Shown piece by piece: positions 15,015 to 22,344 of a stretch of DNA of 29,717 nt. The DNA is from DATDMG01 sp036518955 (GTDB lineage Bacteria; Actinomycetota; Actinomycetes; Actinomycetales; Kineosporiaceae). Location of the stretch: the NCBI GenBank assembly GCA_036518955.1, contig DATDMG010000417.1, forward strand, positions 1-29,717, in the 5' to 3' direction. Position 1 is the first letter of the stretch, and each line of letters begins with the position of its first letter. A program made the position numbers and the translations under genes. The notes under the pieces were generated by a model, which was not told the DNA's origin, did no database searches, and saw only the letters and a program-made list of their open reading frames with translations.

Positions 15015-16127
15015 ATGAAGCACGGACTGACGGGCCGCCGCCGGATGCTGCTCCTGGGCACCGCGACGGTGGCGACGGTTGCCCTGGCGGCGTGTGGGAA
15101 CTCGTCGAGTTCGACCGGTTCGCCGAGCAGCAGCGCCGAGGCGGCCGGGAAGATCGCCGTCTCGCTCATCACGAAGGACTCGACGAACCCCTTCTTCGTG
15201 GCCATGCAGCAGGGTGCGAAGAAGGCCGGCGCGGCCAACGGCGTCGCGGTGACGATCGCTTCGGGCAAGGCGGAGGGCGACGACCAGGGGCAGATCGACG
15301 CCATCGAGAACGCCATCTCGACCAAGCAGAAGGGCATCCTCATCACGCCGATGTCCACCGGTGTGAACGATGCCATCAAGAAGGCGCGGGCGGCCGGCCT
15401 CTACGTCATCGCGCTCGACACGCCGCCCGACCCGGCGAACACCGTCGACATCACCTTCGCCACCGACAACCGTGAGGCAGGCAGGCTCATCGGCAAGTAC
15501 ACCGCCGCGAAGCTCGACGGCAAGAAGGCCGTGATCGCGCTGCTGGACATCTTCAACGACAAGATCGTGTCGGTCGACTACAACCGGGACCAGGGGTTCC
15601 TCGAGGGTATGGGCATCCCGGTGGGTGACCCGAAGAAGAACGGCGACGAGCCGAAGACCGGCAAGTACACCGGCGGCAAGGGCGGCGACTACCAGATCGT
15701 CGGCAACGAGGCGACGGGCGCCAACCAGGAGGGCGGCCAGAAGGGTATGGAGAACCTGCTGGCCAGGAGCAAGGACATCAACGTCGTCTACACGATCAAC
15801 GAGCCGACGGCCGAGGGTGCCTCGTCGGCGCTCAAGGCGGCCGGCAAGAAGCCGGGCGACTACATCCTGGTGTCCGTGGACGGCGGCAAGACCGGCGTCC
15901 AGGACGTCGCGGACGGGGTCATCGCGGCCACCTCCCAGCAGTACCCGCTGAAGATGGCCGACCTCGGCGTCAAGGCGATCGTCGACTACGTGAAGTCCGG
16001 CACCAAGCCCAGCGTCAGCGCGGGCCTGGACTTCTTCAACACCGGGGTCACGCTCATCGCCAAGGACCCGGCCACCGGCGTGGAGAGCAAGGACCCGACG
16101 TACGGCCTCGCCAACGCGTGGGGATGA
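15015..16127 (+). CDS. Sugar ABC transporter substrate-binding lipoprotein
   Basis: The 370-residue product is a type I periplasmic-binding-protein lipoprotein of the ribose/fructose (RbsB/FrcB-like) class. The signal peptide GRRRMLLLGTATVATV leads to lipobox LAAC with C27 as the lipidated cysteine; the arginine run could also allow Tat export. A Ser/Gly linker follows, then IAVSLITKDSTNPFFVAMQQ (sugar-binding strand), GILITPMSTGVNDAIKKARAA, VIALDTPPDP, ATDNREAGRLIGKYTA and VVYTINEPTAEGASSALKAAG. ATG 15015 has GGAGG nine bases upstream. It is first in an operon with the permease and ATPase and is followed by a 12-bp hairpin, a common device for making more binding protein than permease. Fructose, ribose or another hexose/pentose is possible; the exact sugar is not readable. 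Confidence 0.92.
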   Translation: MKHGLTGRRRMLLLGTATVATVALAACGNSSSSTGSPSSSAEAAGKIAVSLITKDSTNPFFVAMQQGAKKAGAANGVAVTIASGKAEGDDQGQIDAIENAISTKQKGILITPMSTGVNDAIKKARAAGLYVIALDTPPDPANTVDITFATDNREAGRLIGKYTAAKLDGKKAVIALLDIFNDKIVSVDYNRDQGFLEGMGIPVGDPKKNGDEPKTGKYTGGKGGDYQIVGNEATGANQEGGQKGMENLLARSKDINVVYTINEPTAEGASSALKAAGKKPGDYILVSVDGGKTGVQDVADGVIAATSQQYPLKMADLGVKAIVDYVKSGTKPSVSAGLDFFNTGVTLIAKDPATGVESKDPTYGLANAWG

Positions 16128-16166
16128 TCCCACGATGGCACGTTGACGTTCCGTGACGTCGCGACA

Positions 16167-16197
16167 GGTGGGGGCGGCCTCTGGTGCCGCCCCCACC
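16167..16197 (+). terminator. Intercistronic hairpin between binding protein and permease genes
   Basis: A perfect 12-bp stem (GGTGGGGGCGGC at 16167-16178 with 16186-16197) and a 7-base loop. It lies 40 bases after the lipoprotein stop and 83 before the permease start. It likely acts as a partial terminator or as an mRNA 3' end stabiliser. Confidence 0.65.
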
Positions 16198-16279
16198 GCT
16201 GACCTACGGTGAGGCACCGCGTCCGCGCGGCCCTCGCCATATGCCGCCAGGAGCTCACTCCGACGAAAGGGCACGAGTC

Positions 16280-17314
16280 GTGAGCGAAACCGCGACGACC
16301 AGCGCCGGCTACGACGCCGCCGAGGAGATCCTCGATCGTCGGACGCCGGTGCAGCGGTTGCAGACCGTTCTCCACACCTATCCCTGGCTCAGTCCCGCCA
16401 TCGTCCTGGTGGTCGCGCTCGTCGTCTTCGGCTCGATCGCCGACAACTTCGCCACGCCGTCCAATCTCGGCACCATCACCCAGCAGACGGCCATCATCGG
16501 GACCCTGGCCATCGGCCAGACGCTCATCATCCTGACCGCAGGGATCGACCTCTCCTGTGGCGCCATCATGGTCTTCTCGTCGATGGTGATGGCCAAGACC
16601 GCCTACGACCAGGGTGTCGCAGGGTGGCTGGCGCTGTTCATCGGCCTCGCCGTCGGGCTGCTTGCCGGCCTGGCGAACGGCTTGCTCATCACCCGGATCA
16701 ACCTGCCACCGTTCATCGTGACCCTCGGCAGCCTGGGCATCTTCACCTCGCTGACCCTGCTGTACGCCACGGGCCGTACGGTCCGCGAGCGGGAGTTGGC
16801 GCCCGAGCTCCTGAAGCTGGGGTCCCCGATCAACATCGGCGGGTTCACCCTCACCACCGGGGTCCTGGTCATGCTCGCGCTCTACGGGTGCTTCGCCTTC
16901 GTGCTCCGATACACCGCATGGGGAGCGCACGTCTACGCGGTCGGCGACGACCCGGACGCCGCCCGCCTCGCCGGCATCCAGGTGCAGCGTGTCCTGCTGT
17001 CGGTGTACGCCGTGGCCGGGCTCATCTTCGCCGTGACGGCCTGGGTGCTCATCGGCCGGGTCGGGGCGGCGAGCCCCAACTCGGGCGAAGGCGACAACCT
17101 TGATTCGATCACGGCGGTGGTGATCGGCGGCACCAGCCTCTTCGGCGGCCGCGGCCGGATCATCGGCAGCCTGCTCGGGGCCCTCATCGTCGGCGTCGTC
17201 AGCAACGGCCTGTCCGTGGCCGGCCTCGACCAGGCGTACAAGCAGCTGGCGATCGGCGGCCTGATCATCGTGGCCGTGACCGCCGACCAGTGGATCCGGA
17301 GGGCCCGAGCGTGA
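16280..17314 (+). CDS. Sugar ABC transporter permease (RbsC/FrcC-like)
   Basis: This 344-residue membrane protein of the branched-chain/ribose permease family has about nine to ten hydrophobic segments. Family hallmarks include the segment before TAGIDLSCGAIMVFSS (the TAGIDLS motif), NGLLITRINLPPFIVTLGSL, YAVGDDPDAARLAGIQV (the cytoplasmic loop touching the ATPase; usually YAIGGNxxAARLSGI), DSITAVVIGGTSLFGGRG and GSLLGALIVGVVSNGL. GTG 16280 is chosen (VSETATTSAGYDAAEE) with GAAAGG nine bases upstream; ATG 16241 is in frame but lacks a site. The stop overlaps the ATPase start by four bases (GTGA). It presumably dimerises to form the channel. Confidence 0.93.
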   Translation: MSETATTSAGYDAAEEILDRRTPVQRLQTVLHTYPWLSPAIVLVVALVVFGSIADNFATPSNLGTITQQTAIIGTLAIGQTLIILTAGIDLSCGAIMVFSSMVMAKTAYDQGVAGWLALFIGLAVGLLAGLANGLLITRINLPPFIVTLGSLGIFTSLTLLYATGRTVRERELAPELLKLGSPINIGGFTLTTGVLVMLALYGCFAFVLRYTAWGAHVYAVGDDPDAARLAGIQVQRVLLSVYAVAGLIFAVTAWVLIGRVGAASPNSGEGDNLDSITAVVIGGTSLFGGRGRIIGSLLGALIVGVVSNGLSVAGLDQAYKQLAIGGLIIVAVTADQWIRRARA

Positions 17315-18117
17315 CCGCTACCACGACGACCGGTGCCGTGCTGCAGGCCCGGGGGCTGGTCAAGGCCTTCGGCCGGGTGGTCGCCCTGGACGCCGCCGAC
17401 TTCGACCTCTTCCCCGGCGAGGTGCTCGCGGTCATCGGCGACAACGGCGCCGGCAAGTCCAGCCTGATCAAGTGCCTCTCCGGCGCCTATCTGCCGGACG
17501 CGGGGGACATCTACCTGGACGGCGAGGCGGTGCACTTCCGCCGTCCGCAGGAGGCCCGGGCGCACGGGATCGAGACGGTGTACCAGACGCTGGCGGTGGC
17601 GCCCGCGCTCGACATCGCGAGCAACCTCTTCCTCGGCCGGGAGCGCCGCAAGCCGGGGATCCTCGGGTCGGTGTTCCGGATGCTCGACGGCAGCGGGATG
17701 CGACGGGATGCCAGGGAGCAGATGACCAAGCTCGGCATCGGCACGCTGCAGAACATGACGCAACCCGTCGAGACCCTGTCCGGTGGCCAGCGGCAGGCGG
17801 TGTCGGTCGCTCGGGCCGCGGCCTTCGGCAGCAAGGTCATCATCCTGGACGAGCCCACGGCCGCGCTCGGCGTCCGGGAGTCGGCCCAGGTGCTCCGGCT
17901 GATCCAGAACCTGCGCGAGCGCGGGATGCCGGTGATCCTGATCTCGCACAACATGCCACAGGTCTTCGAGGTCGCGGACCGGATCCACGTGCAACGCCTG
18001 GGCGCCCGGGCCGCGGTGGTCACCCCTGCGACGGTGAGCATCACCGATGTGGTGGCCATCATGACCGGGGCGCTCAAGGTCCCCCTGGAGGACCAGACGC
18101 TGACGCCGGTGCGCTGA
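17311..18117 (+). CDS. Sugar ABC transporter ATP-binding protein, single ABC domain
   Basis: The 268-residue product carries one complete ABC domain: Walker A GDNGAGKS (residues 43-50), Q-loop in ETVYQTLAVAP, signature LSGGQRQAVSVARAA, Walker B KVIILDEPTAALG and the H-loop histidine in ILISHNM. Most carbohydrate importers of this class (RbsA, MglA, XylG) use a two-domain ATPase of about 500 residues. A single-domain ATPase is the layout of the FrcA fructose system, and I infer a FrcBCA-like importer. Translation is coupled to the permease through the GTGA overlap. No residue needed for ATP hydrolysis is missing, so it can work as a homodimer. Confidence 0.93.
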   Translation: MTATTTTGAVLQARGLVKAFGRVVALDAADFDLFPGEVLAVIGDNGAGKSSLIKCLSGAYLPDAGDIYLDGEAVHFRRPQEARAHGIETVYQTLAVAPALDIASNLFLGRERRKPGILGSVFRMLDGSGMRRDAREQMTKLGIGTLQNMTQPVETLSGGQRQAVSVARAAAFGSKVIILDEPTAALGVRESAQVLRLIQNLRERGMPVILISHNMPQVFEVADRIHVQRLGARAAVVTPATVSITDVVAIMTGALKVPLEDQTLTPVR

Positions 18118-18127
18118 TCGAGCCGGA

Positions 18128-18168
18128 CGGCGCGCCGCCGGGTGCCGCCGACGGCCGGTGGCGCGCCG
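18128..18168 (+). terminator. Possible terminator of the sugar importer operon
   Basis: CGGCGCGCC (18128-18136) and GGCGCGCCG (18160-18168) can form a 9-bp stem around a 23-base loop, 10 bases after the ATPase stop. The long loop makes this less certain than the other hairpins. Confidence 0.4.
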
Positions 18169-18188
18169 GGTCCACGCCGCCGGTCTGG

Positions 18189-18194
18189 CAGGAT
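18189..18194 (+). promoter_or_regulatory. -10 element for the SCP2-like gene
   Basis: CAGGAT lies 7 bases before ATG 18202 with no ribosome binding site between, predicting a leaderless mRNA. Confidence 0.4.
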
Positions 18195-18201
18195 CGGGCA
18201 C

Positions 18202-18567
18202 ATGCCCCCTCGCCGCCGGACCGATCCCGTGGCCGGCCGGGCGGCGCTGCTCGCCTGGGCGGCCGACCCGGCCGGCGTGGGCCGCGACGTCCTGGCGACC
18301 GCCGTCCGCTGGTCGCTGGAGGAGCTCGCCGCCCGCAACCCGGGGAACACCTGCGAGGTACGGGTACCGCCGTTCGGGGCGGTGCAGTGCCTGCCGGGGC
18401 CGCGGCACACGCGCGGCACGCCACCGAACGTCGTCGAGACGGACGCGGTGACCTGGCTGGGACTCGTCCTCGGGACGGTCGCCTGGGCGGAGGCGCGGGC
18501 CCGCGGCTCCGTTGCCGCCAGCGGTGGGCGAGCCGATCTGGGAGGCGTGCTCCCGCTGCGCGGGTAA
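18202..18567 (+). CDS. Sterol carrier (SCP2-like) family protein
   Basis: A 121-residue protein of the actinobacterial sterol-carrier family usually found beside purF. The conserved core is VRVPPFGAVQCLPGPRHTRG, TPPNVVETDAVTWLGLVLG and, at the end, VAASGGRADLGGVLPL. Related domains (MDMPI/SCP2-like) bind lipids or thiols in a hydrophobic pocket; the ligand of this family is not known to me. ATG 18202 is preceded by a -10 element rather than by a ribosome site. A start at GTG 18142 would add 20 Pro/Arg-rich residues and is not favoured. Conserved linkage to purF argues for a housekeeping role. Confidence 0.8.
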   Translation: MPPRRRTDPVAGRAALLAWAADPAGVGRDVLATAVRWSLEELAARNPGNTCEVRVPPFGAVQCLPGPRHTRGTPPNVVETDAVTWLGLVLGTVAWAEARARGSVAASGGRADLGGVLPLRG

Positions 18568-18570
18568 GGT
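18565..18570 (+). promoter_or_regulatory. -10 element for the small membrane protein gene
   Basis: TAAGGT ends 7 bases before GTG 18578 and overlaps the stop codon of the SCP2-like gene (TAA at 18565-18567). A leaderless transcript from GTG 18578 is predicted. Confidence 0.5.
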
Positions 18571-18577
18571 CTGCGAC

Positions 18578-18973
18578 GTGAGCGATCCCGACCCGTCCGA
18601 GCCTGTCTCGCCGGGGGGCGGCCCGCGCGGTGTGGGGGAGTCCGTCGACGCCCCCGGCCCCGACCTGCCGCCGGTGGAGGAGGCGCCGCCCGGCCGGCCA
18701 CCCGTGGGCGAGAGCCCGGCCCAGGCCGGGCCGGCGCCCGCGACGCTGCGCCGGGCGCCGCGGTACGGGCCCTTCATCGGCACGGGCGTGGTGATCGGTG
18801 CCGTCATCGGCGTGGTGCTCACCATCGCCGTCCCCGACGACGGCCGCTTCTCGACCGGCGCGGTGCTGGGCTACCTGGCGGTCAGCCTCGGCCTGCTGGG
18901 CGGCCTGCTGGGCGGCGCGGCCGCCGTCCTCGTCGACCGCCGGACCCACCCTGGTCGTGATCAAGCCCGCTGA
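18578..18973 (+). CDS. Small two-span membrane protein upstream of purF
   Basis: The 131-residue product has a Pro/Gly/Glu-rich N-terminal half (residues 1-60), then two hydrophobic helices at about 65-86 (PFIGTGVVIGAVIGVVLTIAV) less than a turn apart in style from 94-119 (GAVLGYLAVSLGLLGGLLGG). A short basic C-terminus follows. Proteins of this shape are conserved before purF in actinobacteria, with no known function. GTG 18578 is chosen for the -10 element in front. The last seven codons fall inside the first unit of a 19-bp tandem repeat, so the C-terminus HPGRDQAR may be a recent product of repeat growth. Confidence 0.65.
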   Translation: MSDPDPSEPVSPGGGPRGVGESVDAPGPDLPPVEEAPPGRPPVGESPAQAGPAPATLRRAPRYGPFIGTGVVIGAVIGVVLTIAVPDDGRFSTGAVLGYLAVSLGLLGGLLGGAAAVLVDRRTHPGRDQAR

Positions 18974-19027
18974 CCGTGATCAAGCCCGCTGGCCGGGATC
19001 AAGCCCGCTGGCCGGGATCAGGCGGCT
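18953..19027. repeat. 19-bp GATC-containing tandem repeat, about 3.9 copies
   Basis: Units start at 18953, 18972, 18991 and 19010 with consensus GRCCGKGATCAAGCCCGCT; the fourth decays after GGCCGGGATCA. The array begins inside the 3' end of the membrane-protein gene and runs past its stop codon. An inverted 11-base copy (TGATCACGGTC) lies at 19059-19069 and another TGATCACCG at 19079-19087. The 172 bases before purF hold no gene apart from this. Confidence 0.8.
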
Positions 19028-19133
19028 CGCAGGGATCCCCGCCATGTCCTCGGGTGTGTGATCACGGTCGGGGCGCCTGATCACCGCGGGCTGGGCGGCG
19101 GCAGGCCGGGGCTGGGGCGGCAGGGGCATGTGC

Positions 19134-19139
19134 GACACT
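19134..19139 (+). promoter_or_regulatory. -10 element for purF
   Basis: GACACT, a one-base variant of TANNNT, ends 6 bases before GTG 19146. It supports GTG 19146 as both transcription and translation start. Confidence 0.4.
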
Positions 19140-19145
19140 CTGGGC

Positions 19146-20699
19146 GTGGCGCGTGGTGACGGACGGCTCTCGCACGACCTGCTGCCCGGTGAGAAGGGCC
19201 CCCAGGACGCCTGCGGCGTCTTCGGTGTCTGGGCTCCCGGTGAGGAGGTCGCCAAGCTCACCTACTACGGGCTCTACGCCCTGCAGCACCGCGGCCAGGA
19301 GGCCGCCGGGATCGCGGTGAGCAACGGTCGGCAGATCCTCGTCTACAAGGACATGGGCCTGGTCGCCCAGGTCTTCGACGAGGCCTCGCTGGGCTCGCTC
19401 AAGGGCGGCATCGCCGTCGGCCACTGTCGGTACTCCACCACGGGCGGCTCGACCTGGGAGAATGCGCAGCCCACTTTGGGGGCCACGGCCGACGGCACGG
19501 TCGCCTTGGCGCACAACGGGAATCTGATCAACTCCCGAGAGCTGCGCGACCTGGTGACGGCTCGGTACGGCGAAGAGGCCGGCGGTGAGCTGGCGCGGGG
19601 CAACACCACCGACACCGCGCTGGTGACGGCGCTCCTGGCCGGCGATTCCGACCGGACGCTGGAGGCGACGGCGTCGGCGGTCCTGCCCGAGCTGCGCGGC
19701 GCGTTCAGCCTGGTCTTCATGGACGAGACGACGCTGTACGGGGCCCGGGACGCGCGGGGTCTCCGGCCGCTCGTGCTGGGCCGGTTGGAGCGCGGCTGGG
19801 TGATCGCCAGCGAGACGGCAGCGCTGGACATCGTCGGTGCCGCGTTCGTCCGCGAGGTGGAGCCCGGCGAGCTGGTGGCGATCGACGAGAAGGGGCTGCG
19901 GTCCTCCCGGTTCGCCGCGGCGCAGCCGACTGGTTGCGTGTTCGAGTACGTCTACCTGGCTCGGCCCGACACCACGATCGCGGGGCGCGTCGTCCACACC
20001 GCACGGGTGGAGATGGGTCGCCGGCTGGCCCAGGAGCACCATGTGGACGCCGACCTCGTCATCCCGGTGCCGGAGTCGGGGACCCCGGCCGCCGTCGGGT
20101 ACGCGGCGGAGTCCGGGATCCCTTACGGGCAGGGACTGGTCAAGAACGCCTATGTCGGGCGAACCTTCATCCAGCCCAGCCAGACGATCCGTCAACTCGG
20201 CATCCGGTTGAAGCTCAACCCGCTGCGCGAGGTGATCCGGGGCAAGCGGCTGGTCGTCGTCGACGACTCGATCGTGCGCGGCAACACCCAGCGGGCGCTG
20301 ATCCGGATGCTCCGCGAGGCGGGTGCGGCGGAGGTCCACGTGCGGATCTCCTCGGCCCCGGTCACCTGGCCCTGCTTCTACGGGATCGACTTCGCCACCC
20401 GGGCCGAGCTGATCGCGACCGGCCTGGGGGTGGACGAGGTCCGCGCCAGCATCGGCGCGGACACGCTCGGGTACATCTCGCTCGACGGGATGGTCGAGGC
20501 GACCGGCCAGCCCATGTCCCGGCTCTGTCTGGCATGCTTCACCGGCGAGTACCCGGTGCCGCTGCCGGACCCCGGCGAGCTCGGCAAGCACGCCCTGGAG
20601 GAGCCCGAGCTCCCGTTCGAGCCGCAGGTCACCCTGGACGCCGAAGGCGTGCCGGTGGGGGTCTCCGGAGGCGCTGAGGACGCCCTCACCCGGCCCTGA
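19146..20699 (+). CDS. purF: Amidophosphoribosyltransferase
   Basis: PurF makes phosphoribosylamine from PRPP and glutamine, the first step of purine synthesis. The 517-residue product has a short propeptide (VARGDGRLSHDLLPGEKGPQDA) removed to expose the N-terminal catalytic cysteine C23 of CGVFGVW. The glutaminase half has HRGQEAAGIAVS, CRYSTTGGSTWENAQP and HNGNLINSREL. The transferase half has the PRPP loop VVVDDSIVRGNTQ. Four cysteines at 264, 410, 461 and 464 (the last two as CLAC) match the 4Fe-4S ligands of the Bacillus subtilis-type enzyme. GTG 19146 matches Streptomyces PurF starts; GTG or ATG further upstream (19128) would add six residues. It is followed after 36 bases by purM. AMP/GMP feedback control is expected from the family. 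Confidence 0.97.
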   Translation: MARGDGRLSHDLLPGEKGPQDACGVFGVWAPGEEVAKLTYYGLYALQHRGQEAAGIAVSNGRQILVYKDMGLVAQVFDEASLGSLKGGIAVGHCRYSTTGGSTWENAQPTLGATADGTVALAHNGNLINSRELRDLVTARYGEEAGGELARGNTTDTALVTALLAGDSDRTLEATASAVLPELRGAFSLVFMDETTLYGARDARGLRPLVLGRLERGWVIASETAALDIVGAAFVREVEPGELVAIDEKGLRSSRFAAAQPTGCVFEYVYLARPDTTIAGRVVHTARVEMGRRLAQEHHVDADLVIPVPESGTPAAVGYAAESGIPYGQGLVKNAYVGRTFIQPSQTIRQLGIRLKLNPLREVIRGKRLVVVDDSIVRGNTQRALIRMLREAGAAEVHVRISSAPVTWPCFYGIDFATRAELIATGLGVDEVRASIGADTLGYISLDGMVEATGQPMSRLCLACFTGEYPVPLPDPGELGKHALEEPELPFEPQVTLDAEGVPVGVSGGAEDALTRP

Positions 20700-20722
20700 G
20701 CCGCGCCGGGGCCGTCACGCAC

Positions 20723-20728
20723 TAGATT
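20723..20728 (+). promoter_or_regulatory. -10 element for purM
   Basis: TAGATT ends 7 bases before GTG 20736 within the 36-base purF-purM gap. It predicts a separate leaderless purM transcript in addition to read-through from purF. Confidence 0.5.
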
Positions 20729-20735
20729 CTCCTCC

Positions 20736-21839
20736 GTGGAGCCAGTCACGTACGCGACCGCGGGAGTGGACGTCGAGGCAGGTGACCGCGCCGTCGAGCT
20801 GATGAAGGCAGCGGTCGCGCGCACGCACGGTCCGGAGGTCCTCGGCGGGATCGGCGGCTTCGCCGGGCTCTTCGACGCCAGTGTCCTCCGCGGCTACCGG
20901 CGGCCGCTGCTCGCCAGCTCCACCGACGGCGTCGGGACCAAGCTCGCTGTCGCCCGGGCCCTGGACCGGCACGACACCGTCGGCGTCGATCTGGTCGCGA
21001 TGGTGGTCGACGACATCGTGGTGTCCGGGGCCAGGCCCCTCTTCATGACCGACTACATCGCCTGCGGTCGGGTCGTCCCGGAGCGGATCGCCGCGATCGT
21101 CGGCGGCGTCGCCGCCGGGTGCGAGCGGGCCGGGTGCGCCTTGACCGGTGGCGAGACCGCCGAGCACCCAGGCCTGATGGCGCCCGAGGAGTACGACCTC
21201 GCGGGGGCCGCCGTCGGTGTGGTGGAGGCCGACGCCCTCCTGGGGCCGCATCGGGTGCGCGCCGGCGACGCCGTCCTGGCGATGGGCGCCAGCGGGCTGC
21301 ACAGCAACGGCTACTCGCTCGTCCGGAAGGTGTTCGCCGCGGCCGGCTGGGACTACGGTCGGCACGTCGACGAACTCGGTCGCACCGTGGGCGAGGAGCT
21401 GATCGAGCCCACCCGGGTATACGCCTCGGACGTCGTGGACTTGGCGGCCGCGCTGGGTGAGGCACTGCACGCTGTGTCGCATATCACAGGAGGTGGGCTC
21501 GCCGCGAACCTGGCCCGGGTCCTGCCGCCCGGGCTGGAAGCGGTGGTCGACCGTGCCACCTGGACTCCGGCGCCGATCTTCGAGCTCGTCGCCGCGCTGG
21601 GCTCGGTACCGCGCCGCGACCTGGAACGCACCCTCAACCTGGGCGTCGGCATGGTCGCGGTGGTGGACCCGAACCACGCCGCCCACGCGCTTGCCCGGCT
21701 GACGGAACGCAAGGTCCCGAGCTGGATGCTCGGCCAGGTCGCGGTGCCGCGGCCGGACCTGGACGGCGACGTCACTCAGGGTGCCAAGGGCGTGGACGGC
21801 GGATCCGTCCGCTTGGTGGGCACCCACCGTCGGCCGTGA
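20736..21839 (+). CDS. purM: Phosphoribosylformylglycinamidine cyclo-ligase (AIR synthetase)
   Basis: PurM closes the imidazole ring of FGAM with ATP to give AIR, step 5 of IMP synthesis. The 367-residue product has ATAGVDVEAGDRAVELMK at the start, the ATP-binding LLASSTDGVGTKLAVA, DLVAMVVDDIVVSGARPLF, CALTGGETAEHPGL, MGASGLHSNGYSLVRKV and ISHITGGGLAANLARVLP written here in part as SHITGGGLAANLARVLP. All are standard for the PurM/PurL fold. The start GTG 20736 is fixed by the -10 element just upstream and by the conserved N-terminus. A strong 16-bp hairpin follows the stop and separates it from the convergent DUF3073 gene. Confidence 0.97.
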   Translation: MEPVTYATAGVDVEAGDRAVELMKAAVARTHGPEVLGGIGGFAGLFDASVLRGYRRPLLASSTDGVGTKLAVARALDRHDTVGVDLVAMVVDDIVVSGARPLFMTDYIACGRVVPERIAAIVGGVAAGCERAGCALTGGETAEHPGLMAPEEYDLAGAAVGVVEADALLGPHRVRAGDAVLAMGASGLHSNGYSLVRKVFAAAGWDYGRHVDELGRTVGEELIEPTRVYASDVVDLAAALGEALHAVSHITGGGLAANLARVLPPGLEAVVDRATWTPAPIFELVAALGSVPRRDLERTLNLGVGMVAVVDPNHAAHALARLTERKVPSWMLGQVAVPRPDLDGDVTQGAKGVDGGSVRLVGTHRRP

Positions 21840-21857
21840 CCCATGCCGACCTCCACA

Positions 21858-21893
21858 CACAGACCGCGCCGCCACGCGGCGGCGCGGTCTGTG
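21858..21893. terminator. Bidirectional terminator between purM and DUF3073 gene
   Basis: A perfect 16-bp stem (21858-21873 with 21878-21893) and a 4-base ACGC loop, the strongest simple hairpin in the window. It lies 18 bases after the purM stop and 20 bases after the DUF3073 stop on the other strand. Confidence 0.85.
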
Positions 21894-21913
21894 GTGGGTG
21901 GTCGGAATAGGCC

Positions 21914-22132
21914 TCAGCGCCCGCGAGGGGGCGCCCAGTCGGCGTACTCGTCGTCGTCGTCGTTCGACTCGTCCTCGACGTCTTGATCGAGGGTGTCGTC
22001 GACGGCGTTGCCGTTGGATCCCGTGGATCCCGTGAGCTCCCGTTGCAGGGCCGAGTAGTCGGTGTCCGGGCTGTAGTACTTCAGCTGCCGGGCCACCTTC
22101 TGCTGCTTGGCCTTCTGACGGCCGCGCCCCAT
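21914..22132 (-). CDS. DUF3073 family protein
   Basis: The 72-residue product starts MGRGRQKAKQQKVARQLKYY and continues SPDTDYSALQREL, the hallmark of DUF3073, a small actinobacterial family. The second half is very acidic (DESNDDDDEYADW). A basic head and acidic tail on a short chain suggest a nucleic-acid- or ribosome-associated protein, but no function is established to my knowledge. ATG 22132 follows GAGGGG about nine bases upstream. It lies between purM and leucine/valine dehydrogenase as in Streptomyces. It is transcribed in the same direction as the dehydrogenase, 212 bases downstream, so co-transcription is possible. Confidence 0.92.
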   Translation of the reverse strand: MGRGRQKAKQQKVARQLKYYSPDTDYSALQRELTGSTGSNGNAVDDTLDQDVEDESNDDDDEYADWAPPRGR

Positions 22133-22344
22133 GGCGTCGACCCCCTCATGCGTCGACCCGAGGCTGGCGCGCATGGCGGGGCCCCGGAGTTGGTCATCCG
22201 TCTCTCGTGCTGCAACGGTACATCGTTGAGAGGCGTTACGGCATCCCGGCTGCCACGATCGGCACGGCGCGTTCGAAGTGGGCCGCTCCGGACGCGCCGC
22301 GGCGAAGGTCACGATGAGTAGCTGGAGCGGGTCGGGGAGGGCCA

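Noticed and set aside
18953..19027. 19-bp repeats as a CRISPR array
   Set aside because: Units are directly adjacent with no spacers, and no cas gene is present.
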